NCBI GenBank assembly: GCA_949317995.1
Contig: OX439035.1
Coordinates: 76,716,394 to 76,780,393 of the forward strand
Reading direction: 5' to 3'
Source of the DNA: Acholoe squamosa
Lineage: Eukaryota > Annelida > Polychaeta > Phyllodocida > Polynoidae
Length of the DNA stretch: 64,000 bases
In this document: one piece after another, positions 24,101-34,700 of the stretch
Layout of the letters: every line of letters begins with the position of its first letter
Position numbering within the stretch: position 1 is the first letter of the stretch
Translations under genes and position numbers: made by a program
The notes under the pieces: generated by a model
What the model saw: the letters and a program-made list of their open reading frames with translations, nothing else
Databases searched by the model: none
What the model was told of the DNA's origin: nothing

Positions 24101-27100
24101 GGTACTTTTCGGAACAACAGCTTTGACAGTTTCCTGAACTTCATCTGCTTCCTCGATTTGATCATCTTTCTGGTTTTGGGACTTGGCTGTTTCAGGCGCC
24201 TGCTGAAGTGTTGCCACCTTACGTTTCTTCTTTACTGCGCAATAGAAATTAGAGTGTTAGAAACAAAGTGCTTGAAAATCTGTGCATGTACAGGTAGGAC
24301 AATGGCATTCAAGGACAGGATGATGCCTCCAGGGCATGTACAGATATCTTTACATGTACAGCACGTAGGATAATGCCCCTAGGGCATTCACAGAAAAGAT
24401 GATTCCCCTGGGGCATACATAGATAGCTTTACATGTACAAGAAGCAGAACAATGCCCCCAGGGCATTCACAGAAAAGACAATGCCCCCAGGGAATGTACA
24501 GATATCTTTACATGTACAGGAGGTAGGACAGTGCCCCCAGGGCATTCTCGGTAAGGACAATATCGATGGGGCAGTCAAAGATTGCATCAAAAGGGTTTTA
24601 AATCCAGTATAGACATGATACAAAAAAATACAAATGACATAATTTTTGTTCTAATCAATGGATGTTCAAAATTCAAAGACCTATGGCCATTTCAGAGTTT
24701 CCCCAACCCCTCCCCCCCCGTCCCCCTTTCCCATTGTAAGGGGATGGGGTATACACGAGTTATTGCAGTATTTGTAAAATGTCTTGCGCATTCAATCCAA
24801 TAGTGAGAGGAAATGGTAATCAAGTGTCATAAAAAAATTGGGTACTTACACCCTTTGAGGGTACTTTTCGGAACAACAGCTTTGACAGTTTCCTGAACTT
24901 CATCTGCTTCCTCGATTTGATCATCTTTCTGGTTTTGGGACTTGGCTGTTTCAGGCGCCTGCTGAAGTGTTGCCACCTTACGTTTCTTCTTTACTGCGCA
25001 ATAGAAATTAGAGTGTTAGAAACAAAGTGCTTGAAAATCTGTGCATGTACAGGTAGGACAATGGCATTCAAGGACAGGACGATGCCTCCAGGGCATGTAC
25101 AGATATCTTTACATGTACAGCACGTAGGATAATGCCCCTAGGGCATTCACAGAAAAGATGATGCCCCTGGGGCATACATAGATAGCTTTACATGTACAAG
25201 AAGCAGAACAATGCCCCCAGGGCATTCACAGAAAAGACAATGCCCCCAGGGAATGTACAGATATCTTTACATGTACAGGAGGTAGGACAGTGCCCCCAGG
25301 GCATTCTCGGTAAGGACAATATCGATGGGGCAGTCACAGATTGCATCAAAGGGTTTTAAATCCAGTATAGACATGATACAAAAAAATACAAATGACATAA
25401 TTTTTGTTCTAATCAATGGATGTTCAAAATTCAAAGACCTATGGCCATTTCAGAGTTTCCCCAACCCCTCCCCCCCCGTCCCCCTTTCCCATTGCAAGGG
25501 GATGGGGTATACACGAGTTATTGCAGTATTTGTAAAATGTCTTGCACATTCAATCCAATAGTGAGAGGAAATGGTAATCAAGTGTCATAAAAAAATTGGG
25601 TACTTACACCCTTTGAGGGTACTTTTCGGAACAACAGCTTTGACAGTTTCCTGAACTTCATCTGCTTCCTCGATTTGATCATCTTTCTGGTTTTGGGACT
25701 TGGCTGTTTCAGGCGCCTGCTGAAGTGTTGCCACCTTACGTTTCTTCTTTACTGCGCAATAGAAATTAGAGTGTTAGAAACAAAGTGCTTGAAAATCTGT
25801 GCATGTACAGGAGGTAGGACAATGGCATTCAAGTGTAGGGGCTCATAGATCGTGATATAGTGTGAGCGTCTTCCTCGAGAGGGTGTTTCGAGCAGTGCGC
25901 CCATCACCGGTAGTCACTAGAGGTCCTTACGACCCCTGGTCGCTGCGGTGTGGTGGCAGCACTGTTCGCCTCGCTCCAGCTCCTACCTGGGGCCGGGGAA
26001 GGCGTTAGTCTGGCTCTGCCTGTCGATGGTGATGGACCACTTTTCATCGAGCTTAACATTTGATTAGGCAACCTATATCGAGGTAGATGTGAACCATACA
26101 CCGAAATAAACATGTGCCAGTTGCACTAACCCGAGATCCCTTGTCTGGTTTTCACTTCGAACCATTCGAGTTATTCATTTGAACCACTACACAAGGACAG
26201 GACAATGCCCCCAGGGCATGTACAGATATTTTTACATGAACAGAACTTAGGATAATACCCCTAGGGCATTCACAAAAAAGATGATGCCCCTGGGGCATAC
26301 ATAGATAGCTTTACATGTACAAGAAGCAGAACAATGCCCCCAGGGCATTCACAGAAAAGATGATGCCCCCAGGGCAGGTACAGATATCTTTAAATGTACA
26401 GGAGGTAGGACAGTGCCCCCAGGGCATTCTCGTAAGGACAATATCGATGGGGCAGTGACAGATTGCATTAAAGGGTTTTAAATTAAGTATTAGAAAGTTT
26501 TGGCTTTTATATACTTGCAAGATATGTCAGTGTTCAGTAAGCATTCTATGAACATTTTCAACAATTTGAGAATTGGGTAAAATCTTCTATTTGTAATACT
26601 TTAATACCTGACATATAAAGTGCACCCCACATATAGGGCAGACCTAGACTTGATACAAAAAATACAAATGACATAATTTCTGTTCTAATCAATGGATGTT
26701 CGAAATTTAAGGACCTATGGCCATTTCAGAGTTTCCCCAACACCCCCCCATCCCCCTTTCCCATTGTAAGGGGATAGGGTATACACGAGGTATTGCAGTA
26801 TTTGTACAATGTCTTGCACATTCAATCCAATATTGAGAGGAAATGGTAATCAAGTGTGATAAAAAATTGCGTACTTACACCCTTTGAGTGTCCTTTTCTT
26901 AAAAGCTTGGACACCTTCCTGATCATCATCTGCTTCCTCATTTTGATCTTCTTTCTGTTGTTGGGAGTTGGCTGTTTTAGGCAACTGGTGAAGTGTTGCC
27001 ACCTTAGGTTGCTTCTTTGCTGTGTCAGAATGATGCACTCCGGATTTAGCAACTACATTGAACAGAAATTAGAGTGTAAGAAACAAAGTGCTTGAAAATG

Positions 27101-28809
27101 TGTGCATGTACAGGTAGGACAGTGCTCCCCAGACATTCAAGAAAAGGATGATGCCCCCCGGGAATAGATGTCTATATGTACAGGAGGTAGGACCACTGAA
27201 AGGATGATGCCCCCAGGGCATGTTACAAGAGGTAGGACAATGCCCCCAGGGCATTCACAGAAAAGACGATGCCCTGGGGCCTGTATAGATAACTTTACAT
27301 GTACAGGAGGTAAGACAATGCCTCCAGGGCATTCTCGCTAAGGACTATGCCCCCAGGGCTTGCATATTTATCTTTACATGTACAGGAGGTAGGAGAATGC
27401 CCCCAGGGCATTCTTGCTAAGGACTTTGCCCCAAGGGCATGCATAGATATATTTTCATGTACTGGAGGTAGGACAATGCCCCTAGGGCATTCGTGGTAGG
27501 GACGATGCCCCCAGGGCATGCATACATATCTACATATAATAGGAGATAGGACAATGCCCCCAGGGCATGAATAGATATCTTTACATGTAGAGGGAGTAGG
27601 ACGATGCCCCCAGATTGCTTTAAAGGGCTTTAAATCAATTAAATTTAGAATTGGATAAAATTTGTAGTATTGTAGTAATCTTGAACATTCATTGTGCCAG
27701 CAAATGGTAATAAAGTGTAAAAATGTTGGTACTTACAACCGTTGGCTTTTTCTTTAAGCCTCTGACCTCTGTCGTTTTGTTTGCTTTTCTCTGTTTGAGT
27801 CTTCTTGGACTCTGCATCATCATCATTATTGGCCTCCACAATTTTGTCAGCTTCAGCTACTGTGTCAGCTCTTTTATTGCCTCTGATCTTCTTTTTCGTA
27901 ACCCAAACAGTGGGTACTGGTGTATCATTAGGCATTGGGTGGATGACTGCTTTGGTTGTATATACAGTAGCATCGGTCTTTATAAAAAGAAAAAAAAAGT
28001 ACTTGATAATTATTTTGTTTAACAGGATATACATATAGTGATGTATTTAACCCTTTAAGAGCCGCTAATGCACAGTCCCAGAGATTAACTTAGGCCTAAA
28101 AAAAAATTCTTATGTTCAGGTAACATAGCCCAAAAAAATTAGGGTATGTAGGTCGGAATTTTTTTTTAAGTTGCTGGATGCCGAAAACCGCCAAAATGAT
28201 ATTAAACATGGTTCAAAGGTTTAACCAACTTAAAAAAATATAAAAATGTTGGTTATTTCCAGCTTGTGGGCTTTAATTTGATACCAAACATGCCTAAATA
28301 TTGACTTTTTTTACATTTTTCTTGAATTTTGGGTCATATGATGGCATGCATTGCAGTGACTGCATGCAATGACTTTATTAGGGCCTCATTCCAACCTTTG
28401 TAGGGTCAGCATTATACCCTGGAGAGCAACTCACCTGGGCTACATTCATATATTATGATGACTAATGGGCATGCTGCACTAGCAGGCTTTAAAATGTCAA
28501 AAGACAACTATGACTGGACTTTGTGATTTAGGGGGACACCTTATATGTGAGGTACCGGTACTACAGTCAAGTCTCAATGTATAAGAAGTGGAGCCTTCGT
28601 GAATTTGCTGGTATTATCAATAGAAGATTGAACAAAACTCTATTCAAATTCAGCAGGAACATTTGAAGACAAAATTATGGAGACCTGAGGTTAATATAAT
28701 TGATGGAGATTGAATTTACCATGCGCTTCCTCAACTTCAATGGTGGGGAGTCGTCATTGTATGATTTTGGTGTAATACGGCGCCCGCGAGAGGACATCCG
28801 GAACTCCAT
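18714..28809 (-). CDS. Unknown nuclear-type protein with tandem-exon repeats, 13 exons
   Basis: Minus-strand exons, in transcript order: 28809-28720, 27977-27737, 27052-26879, 25751-25608, 24993-24850, 24234-24091, 23473-23330, 22712-22569, 21190-21134, 20878-20711, 19699-19601, 19369-19231, 18879-18714. They total 1854 bp (617 aa plus stop), all GT/AG and in phase. Residues 1-110 are basic and polar. 111-168 is a diverged repeat exon. 169-408 is five 48-residue repeats, each with a basic start (KKKRKV or KKQRKV) and an acidic middle (QIEEADEVQE). 409-617 is a mixed, probably helical C-terminal part with ELIRRVGPPESLHAK and hydrophobic helices. I do not recognise the family. Nuclear location is inferred from the basic motifs. 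It is convergent with gene 1. The repeated region looks recently expanded and may vary in copy number. Confidence 0.85.
19788..20318. repeat. 79-bp tandem array with two AP-2-like palindromes per unit
   Basis: Units of 79 bp begin at 19920, 19999, 20078 and so on, about 6.5 copies. Each has ATGCCCCCAGGGCAT twice, separated by TCACGGAAAGGACG, then GCATAGATATCTTTACATG. Copies are almost identical. The array sits in the intron between gene 2 exons 10 and 11. Confidence 0.9.
22569..25751 (-). repeat. Five tandem copies of a ~760-bp unit, each with one exon
   Basis: The 144-bp exon recurs at 25751, 24993, 24234, 23473 and 22712 (start positions on the minus strand), a period of 758-761 bp. Introns and exons are near identical between units, so the duplication is recent. 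The exon is symmetrical (phase 1 to phase 1), so each copy adds 48 residues without shifting the frame. Each unit also holds AP-2-like palindromes and a C-rich tract. A sixth, diverged relative is the exon at 27052-26879. Confidence 0.92.
22790..27620. repeat. Intronic AP-2-like palindrome arrays of gene 2
   Basis: Between every pair of gene 2 exons from 27.7 to 22.7 kb lie 4-8 copies of the ATGCCCCCAGGGCAT palindrome, with ATCTTTACATGTACAGGAGG linkers. Blocks are at 22790-23040, 23555-23800, 24315-24560, 25075-25325, 26200-26455 and 27115-27620. The last is an older, less regular block outside the 760-bp units. Confidence 0.85.
25834..26191 (+). mobile_element. Solo LTR, 358 bp, with CAAG target duplication
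   Basis: Starts TGTAG and ends CTACA (5-bp inverted ends, TG...CA), flanked by CAAG at 25830-25833 and 26192-26195. The sister 760-bp units have the uninterrupted sequence GGCATTCAAGGACAGG at the matching place, which is the empty site. An AATAAA at 26105-26110 fits an LTR polyadenylation signal on the plus strand. No internal retrotransposon region is present, so it is a solo LTR from intra-element recombination. TSD and ends suit Gypsy- or BEL-type elements. Confidence 0.85.
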
Positions 28810-31050
28810 CTCATGAAAAATGAGAAGAAAAACATGAAAGTTTTGTATGTCAGCATCAAATTAGAGGTAACACAAACACAGACAACACTAAAACACCATA
28901 AAACTGTGACCTGTCACATGAATTTTATGTGCACCATAACTCTCCGGGTAAATGATACCCCTATAACTAAGGAGTAGAGTAGAGTGCATTTTTTAGATTA
29001 ACTAGTGCCTTCGGCACTAGGGGGGGGCAAACTATTTTCTTTCACAGCAAACTGTCCCCATGGCCTATCTTCACGGCAAACTGTGGCCTATCATCATGGC
29101 AAACTGGGACCTATCATCACGGCAAACTGGGGCCCATTCTGACAGGAAACTGTGGCTTGTTTCTCAAGACTACTGACGTTGCTAAGTGACGTGACGTTGC
29201 TAAGTGATGTGACGTTGCTTAGTGACGTGATATTGCACCAAAAGCGTCTGCACTCTCCCAACTGATACTCTCGGAGGTTTGAGTTTATATATATCTCTGG
29301 AACTATACATCTGATGTCGATGTATGACACATCAAATTAAAGCTATTGATGTATAAAATGCAGATGAACCAGAATTGAGATGTTTCCTTTATCGATCTGG
29401 CGGGAAAAAGTGCTGAATTCTTTTGATCGAGATCCAAGATGGCGGCCATTTCAACTTGTCAGACGATTTTTGAGGCTATGAAACAGTTTAACAAAATCTA
29501 AACTAAATAGAACTTGAAAAGCAGGACATTAGGGCCAATTGAGTTGGTAAATTATAATCGATTTATGAAAATATATTAGTTAGAATGTACAAAGAACAGG
29601 TCGAGTTAGCTGGCAATTTCCTAACTGGTTCATAGCATGAGAATTTTGCTTCATCTGGTACCCCACGAGTACCCTAGGCTAAAACAGTCACAGATTGTGA
29701 ATATCTAACCAGCGATCTAGTAACCCATTTTTATATATAGTGTAATTATATCATCAAAAGTGAGAATTAATCGAGTAATATATATATCCCATTGCATTGC
29801 CCTTGTTGTAAGCTTTAATTTGGTACCGAAAAAAACCATCCCACTCAACAAAGAAAACGTTATTTATAGTAAAAAAAAAAGACATTTTTAACGTTTTAAA
29901 TGGTTTTGCCCTGATAAGCAGTCATAGGGAAACGCTCTTAAACATTTTGCAACGATTTTTGTGGACTGGGATATGTATCTGTTATGTCCAAGGATTTGAC
30001 TAGGGAAATATAAGGCAGGGACTGTTCGATAGATGTACGGGTTAGGCGGGGAGTGTCAGGTGGATGTACGGGTTAGGCCCATAATATTTGCGAAGATAAG
30101 AATTGGCATTGAGACTGTCAGTGTCACAGCTATGGCCAGCGGAAATAATAAATCGTCGTCCCACAACATGTTTGACAGCAATACTCCAAAAATATCCAAA
30201 AAATTCCTTCACCACTGGGAAGCTCAGGTTGCCAGGAATGCGTGAGAATGCATAAGACATGTATGAGCGCATGAGAAAGGGGCCAAATGTGTAAGTATCA
30301 CGGCAATTGCGTGAGAGTTTCATTCTAAACTTCAAAATTTTGTTGGGGGCCATGCCACCAGAGTGCCAGACCCCCCTACAAGAATATTACAGCTGTGCTT
30401 CGCTTGCAAACTGCAGCAAAGGTATTTGGCACAACTGAAAATGCCCCCCCCCCCGCTTATTTTTGCTTCACTTTACGACCTTGGTCCCTGAAGCCCAAGA
30501 TCAAATGCATCTCTGTGACTTCTGGCCACTGGTTCCGACAGGGAGCACATCGGGGAGCACTGCTGGAATTATGGCAACCATGTGCGTACAAAAACTAGAG
30601 GGAAAGGGGGTGCTTTTTTGCACTATGAACGGATCCTGCAGGATCCTCTATAAGGGGCCTATTTTTGGACATTTTGGGCTAAAAGGGGTATCAGTTTCAA
30701 GGAGGAATTCTCTTGGAAGATTCTTAAAAGTTGCAGCAAAAGGGGTTGGTTTTGTGGAAAATTTTCCCTTCGAAAGGGTCCCAATTTTTCACAATTTTAG
30801 AGTGAGGTGTAAGTTGGGGGTATACTTTTTTGCCATTTTTTTTAAAGGGGTTCCCATCAAAGGGGTGCAATTTTAAAAACTAGAGAAAATAAGGGAGATT
30901 TCACTGGTGTATCCCGCCAAAAGGGGTATATATTTCTCGAAAATTGCCCCACTATAAGGGGTACCAAGTCAACAGTGATGTACACACATGGTTACTATAG
31001 AATATATATATGGAGTGGCCCCCCGGGGGGAGCACAAACTGTCTGGCTCC
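28810..31050. other. Intergenic, no gene recognised
   Basis: Upstream of the gene 2 ATG. It includes the short tandem repeats at 29040-29240 and a long stretch at about 30590-30960 dotted with AAGGGGT-like runs that keeps a 137-codon plus-strand frame open without any family similarity. No exon chain could be built. Confidence 0.5.
29040..29240. repeat. Short degenerate tandem repeats
   Basis: Four imperfect copies of GGCAAACTG(T/G)GGCC at 29045-29160, then three 20-bp copies of GACGTTGCTAAGTGACGT at 29172-29235. The minus-strand ORF over the second block is a repeat artefact. It lies upstream of the gene 2 start codon but shows no promoter hallmark. Confidence 0.6.
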
Positions 31051-31059
31051 CTGAGCGGC

Positions 31060-32540
31060 AGACGGTGTGGAAACTACGGAGCCCTGGAAAGGACATCTGT
31101 TTTCTACACATTTATTTCTAGAGTTTGTTTCCGCAAGAAGTATTTTCGTTTCCGCAAGAAGTATTTTCGTTTCCGCAAGAAGTATTTTCGTTTCCGCAAG
31201 AAGTATTTTCGTTTCCACAAGAAGTATTTTCGTTTCCGCAAGTAGTATTTTCGTTTCCGCAAGTAGTATTATTGTTTCCGCAAGTAGTACAGTAAAATTC
31301 CTTTATATCGAATCCTGTTACAACGAATTTTCGCTTATAACAAACAAATTCACTTTTCCCAATTCAGTCCCATACATTTCTTTATTAAAAGAGTACCTTT
31401 ATAACGAATTCCAGTTGATATAAATTCGTTTACAACGAATTTTTCTTGCTGTACAATGACTTTTTACGGAGAAAAAGGTAATGAAATTTTACAATGAAAT
31501 ATGGCAAACAACAAAGGCATGCCACGGCCTCTGTCAGGACTTCACATCCGGGCCCTGGTCCTCTCCTTGTGAGTGTAGGGGGGAAAAACAGAGGCATGTC
31601 AGAACCTATGTCAGGACTTCACACCCGGCCCCTGGCTCCCTCTATGTAAGTGTAGACGGGGGGGGGCTGTTAACATCACAGGCATGGCGGGACCTGTGTC
31701 AGGACTTCACAACCGGCCCTGGGTGCCCCCCCCCCCTGAGTAGTAATAGGGTGGGTATGGGGGACCGATGGAGTGGGGGGGGGGGGTTTAGAGATCTAAG
31801 GAAACATAGGATGGGTGGGGGGATGGATAGCAGTTCCCCATGTCCCATGTTATTTCAAGAAATTTCTCTGTCCAATGCAACTAAAGTCGACTACATTTAT
31901 GTATAATTTGTACAATTTACACTTTTACAGAACTTTTTATTCTGTTTGGTTTTACATTGCACTAAATGTTGGAAATCATGGACAAATTCTTTTGATAATT
32001 CCTGTATTGTCTACTCATTTTGAAATAGGACGTCAGGAGTTAATTGGTAGGCATTCTGTTACCCCATTAATGTTGTCTAAATTGCCTTGTTTGGATACAA
32101 CGAAATTCGTTTATAACGAATTTTTTTTGGCTTTCCCAATGAGTTTGTTATAACGGAATTTTACTGTATTTCCGTTTCCGCAAATTTTATTTTTGTTTTC
32201 GCAACTTTAATTTTCGTTTTCGCAACTTATACTTTTGTCTCCACAACTTAATAGTTTTTCTTTGTGCATACTAGTGCATAGTCAATCAATTGTGAATGTT
32301 AAGTTGTGGAAACAAAACATAAAGTTGCGTCAACAAAATGTTTACTTGCGGAAACATAATATAACTTGCAGAAACGAAAATAAAACTTGCGGAAACGAAA
32401 ATAAAACTTGCAGAAACAAAAATAAAAAGTTGCGGAAACGAAAATAAAACTTGTGGAAACGAAAATAAAAGTTGCGGAAACAAACTAGAGAAAAAAAAGT
32501 GTAGAAAACGGATGTCCTTTTAGGGGCTCCGTAGGAAACC
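31060..32540. mobile_element. Foldback element with minisatellite arms
   Basis: The left arm (31060-31290) reads CTACGGAGCCC...AAAGGACATC...TTTTCTACAC, followed by about eight 21-bp units GTTTCCGCAAGAAGTATTTTC. The right arm (about 32285-32540) is the inverse, with GTTGCGGAAACGAAAATAAA units and then GTGTAGAAAACGGATGTCC and GGGGCTCCGTAG. Both arms fold back on each other. The left array is interrupted by a pogo-like element (31290-32166) and resumes after it. Confidence 0.75.
31290..32166. mobile_element. pogo-like MITE nested in the foldback element
   Basis: An 877-bp insert beginning CAGTAAAATTCC and ending GGAATTTTACTG, with TA on both sides (31288-31289 and 32167-32168), the target site of the Tc1-mariner/pogo group. 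Subterminal ATAACGAATTT motifs are inverted at the two ends. It holds three ~82-bp direct repeats (about 31515, 31590, 31680) sharing TGTCAGGACTTCACA. There is no transposase ORF. Confidence 0.7.
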
Positions 32541-33261
32541 CCCACACTGCAAAATACTAGACTCCCCAACCTTCCCGCACATTTCAGGTCGTACATCACA
32601 CAGTAATCAACCCTCATACTTCTCACTAACAGGGTAGATAGAGGACATTCTAACGAATCCATAGATGTAATTTGAGCCCTGAAATCAAAAGATAAGACCC
32701 TGTTTTGAGCAAAAAACCGGCGAAAATCGGCACTCGGCGATCGTGACCCGTTTTGTCACTGACGCACGACTGTGAGTTGAAAATGCTAGCTACTGGCAGT
32801 GACAGCCTAATGCGAAAATATGCTTATTTAGAGGACTGTCAGCTATACTAAAGGCTTGTACATAGAAGAACAACTGTCGATGCACATAACTGAAATGTGA
32901 CAGAACTTACCTTCTTCATAGATCCTTGTTTGTAGAGGCTTGAGACTACTGGATTACTCAGAAGCAAAGTTTAAAATACAAGTGGCCTTGACCTTTCTGT
33001 GGCTTTACTTGTTGAGAGAAAGAAGTGCAGTGTGATATGCTCCAAAAATAGAGCTCAGCAGTGTGCAGAAATAAACGTGAGAGACAGGAGTGAATCGAAG
33101 AAGAAAAGGCTATATTTTGAAGACTACGAAAGATAGAGAACGAAAAAAAAAACAACTATAGAAGGTAGATATGTTTGTTATATGAGGTGGATATAAAAAC
33201 GTGGCTTAGATACAGCGTCCAAGTTTGTGGACTCTTTGGGGTGCAGCGCAGGGGTCAAGAT

Positions 33262-33400
33262 AGGTGCACTGCGGCACGCCAAGCTACAGTGACGCGTATG
33301 TTGGCGCGGGTGGCGCGCGTGAGATGCCCTTGGGGCATAAACCAGGATGCGAAAGTGCGTCCTGCGTGCGGCAGGCTGCGCGTGGACCTGATGCATGCAG
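33262..33400 (+). repeat. GC-rich dispersed repeat with AP-2-like palindrome, copy 2
   Basis: Same family as 2512-2600 (minus). It contains ATGCCCTTGGGGCAT followed by AACCAGGATGCGAAAGTGCG. Three-frame ORFs on both strands here reflect high GC content, not coding. Confidence 0.5.
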
Positions 33401-33639
33401 GATGCCAACGGTATTGTGGCACCACCTGGTGGCAAACCTCCTTTGCACATGACAAAATCCGTTTTTAAAGGAAAAGACCACTCTATTCTTATGGTGACTA
33501 CATTTGATAGTCTTTGCATTGAACGAGAACAATCAAACATACTAATGGACACATCTAACTAATGTAAGAGCATGAAGCAGGCTTCTCTGCTCCATTGCAC
33601 ACAGGGAAAAAGGAACTAACTATCTTAGTCAGATGTTAG

Positions 33640-33679
33640 TCAAACAGGTTAACTTGAGCAGCCAAGTTAACCTGTTTGA
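33640..33679. repeat. Perfect 17-bp inverted repeat (hairpin)
   Basis: CAAACAGGTTAACTTG, a 6-base loop (AGCAGC), then the exact complement CAAGTTAACCTGTTTG, plus one extra outer pair. It has no poly-T tail or coding gene beside it. It is most likely a miniature palindrome or an element centre. Confidence 0.8.
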
Positions 33680-34700
33680 AAACCTCTGAAGGTTTTTACG
33701 ACTAACCATTAGGACAATGTCCCAAATTGCCTGATTTTGACCAGGCTCCTTAGGACATTTCGGAGGTCTTCTGACTGCCATTCATGAATTATTTTTTAAT
33801 TCTGGTGCACGCTAAAGAATTGAAGATGGAGTTTAAACACAAAACACTACTAAACTAGCCATTTTTAAGCAAAATATACATTAAAGCTCAGGGTGTAGCT
33901 CATAAGTAAGGTTTCATGGTATTCCTTTGAATCGATTTAAGTGATTAATTTAACCTCTGCAGTGGGTTAAAAGACCCACAACAGAGCCCTGCCATTTAAG
34001 AAACAAGTTCAATGCCTCATATTGAAATGATTCAAACCCCATGAGCAAAGTTTCTCTGGGTTAATTACAACATCACAGATCCGACAATATGGGTATATGA
34101 GTATATTGAATATCCATGGAAAAGGTGTTTGTGTTTCTCTTGTTTGTTCCTTCAAATACATTGCTGAATACATTAAAATTTTCATCTAGACTTGTCACAT
34201 TCTATAAAGTGAACACCAACATAGTGTCACCGTTTAAAGGCACTTCAGTTGGTTAGAATGAGCCACATGATGTATTTTACAAAGGAAGTAGAAATGGATG
34301 GTGACCTGGGAAACTAAAGACCCCTACCTACCCAACTTCCAACATTCTCCTCAAGTCATAATGATTGGGTGCCAGCAATACCAACAATTTCACAGATCCG
34401 ATGGTATTACTGGAACCCCCTTTCAAGTCTGCCATTTTTAAAGTCAAATTCAAAATAACTGTCCTGGTAGACAAATGACATCCTTAGGTAAAGGAAATAT
34501 CAATGAAGTTTACAAAACGCTAGAAATGAATAAGGTAGAAATCGGTCTGACGTTGACCACCCACTTAGTAAAAGCCACAACAACACTATTTTTTAGGTTG
34601 GATGGTGAATTGTGAATGGAACTTTAAAAGGGAAGTATCATATAACTTATAAACAAAATGTTCCTTTGCATGCATATGGGGTAACAGATGAAGGTCCCAA

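Noticed and set aside
22405-25561. Repeated plus-strand ORFs of 71-149 codons
   Set aside because: They lie opposite the minus-strand tandem exons and introns. The minus frame is bounded by splice sites and joins to flanking exons; the plus frames do not.
6350-27620. A CRISPR-like reading of the regularly spaced palindromes
   Set aside because: Linkers are themselves repeated rather than unique, there are no cas genes, and the DNA is intron-bearing eukaryotic sequence.
30463-30876. 137-codon plus-strand ORF
   Set aside because: Low-complexity AAGGGGT-type sequence, no splice sites forming an exon chain and no recognisable family.
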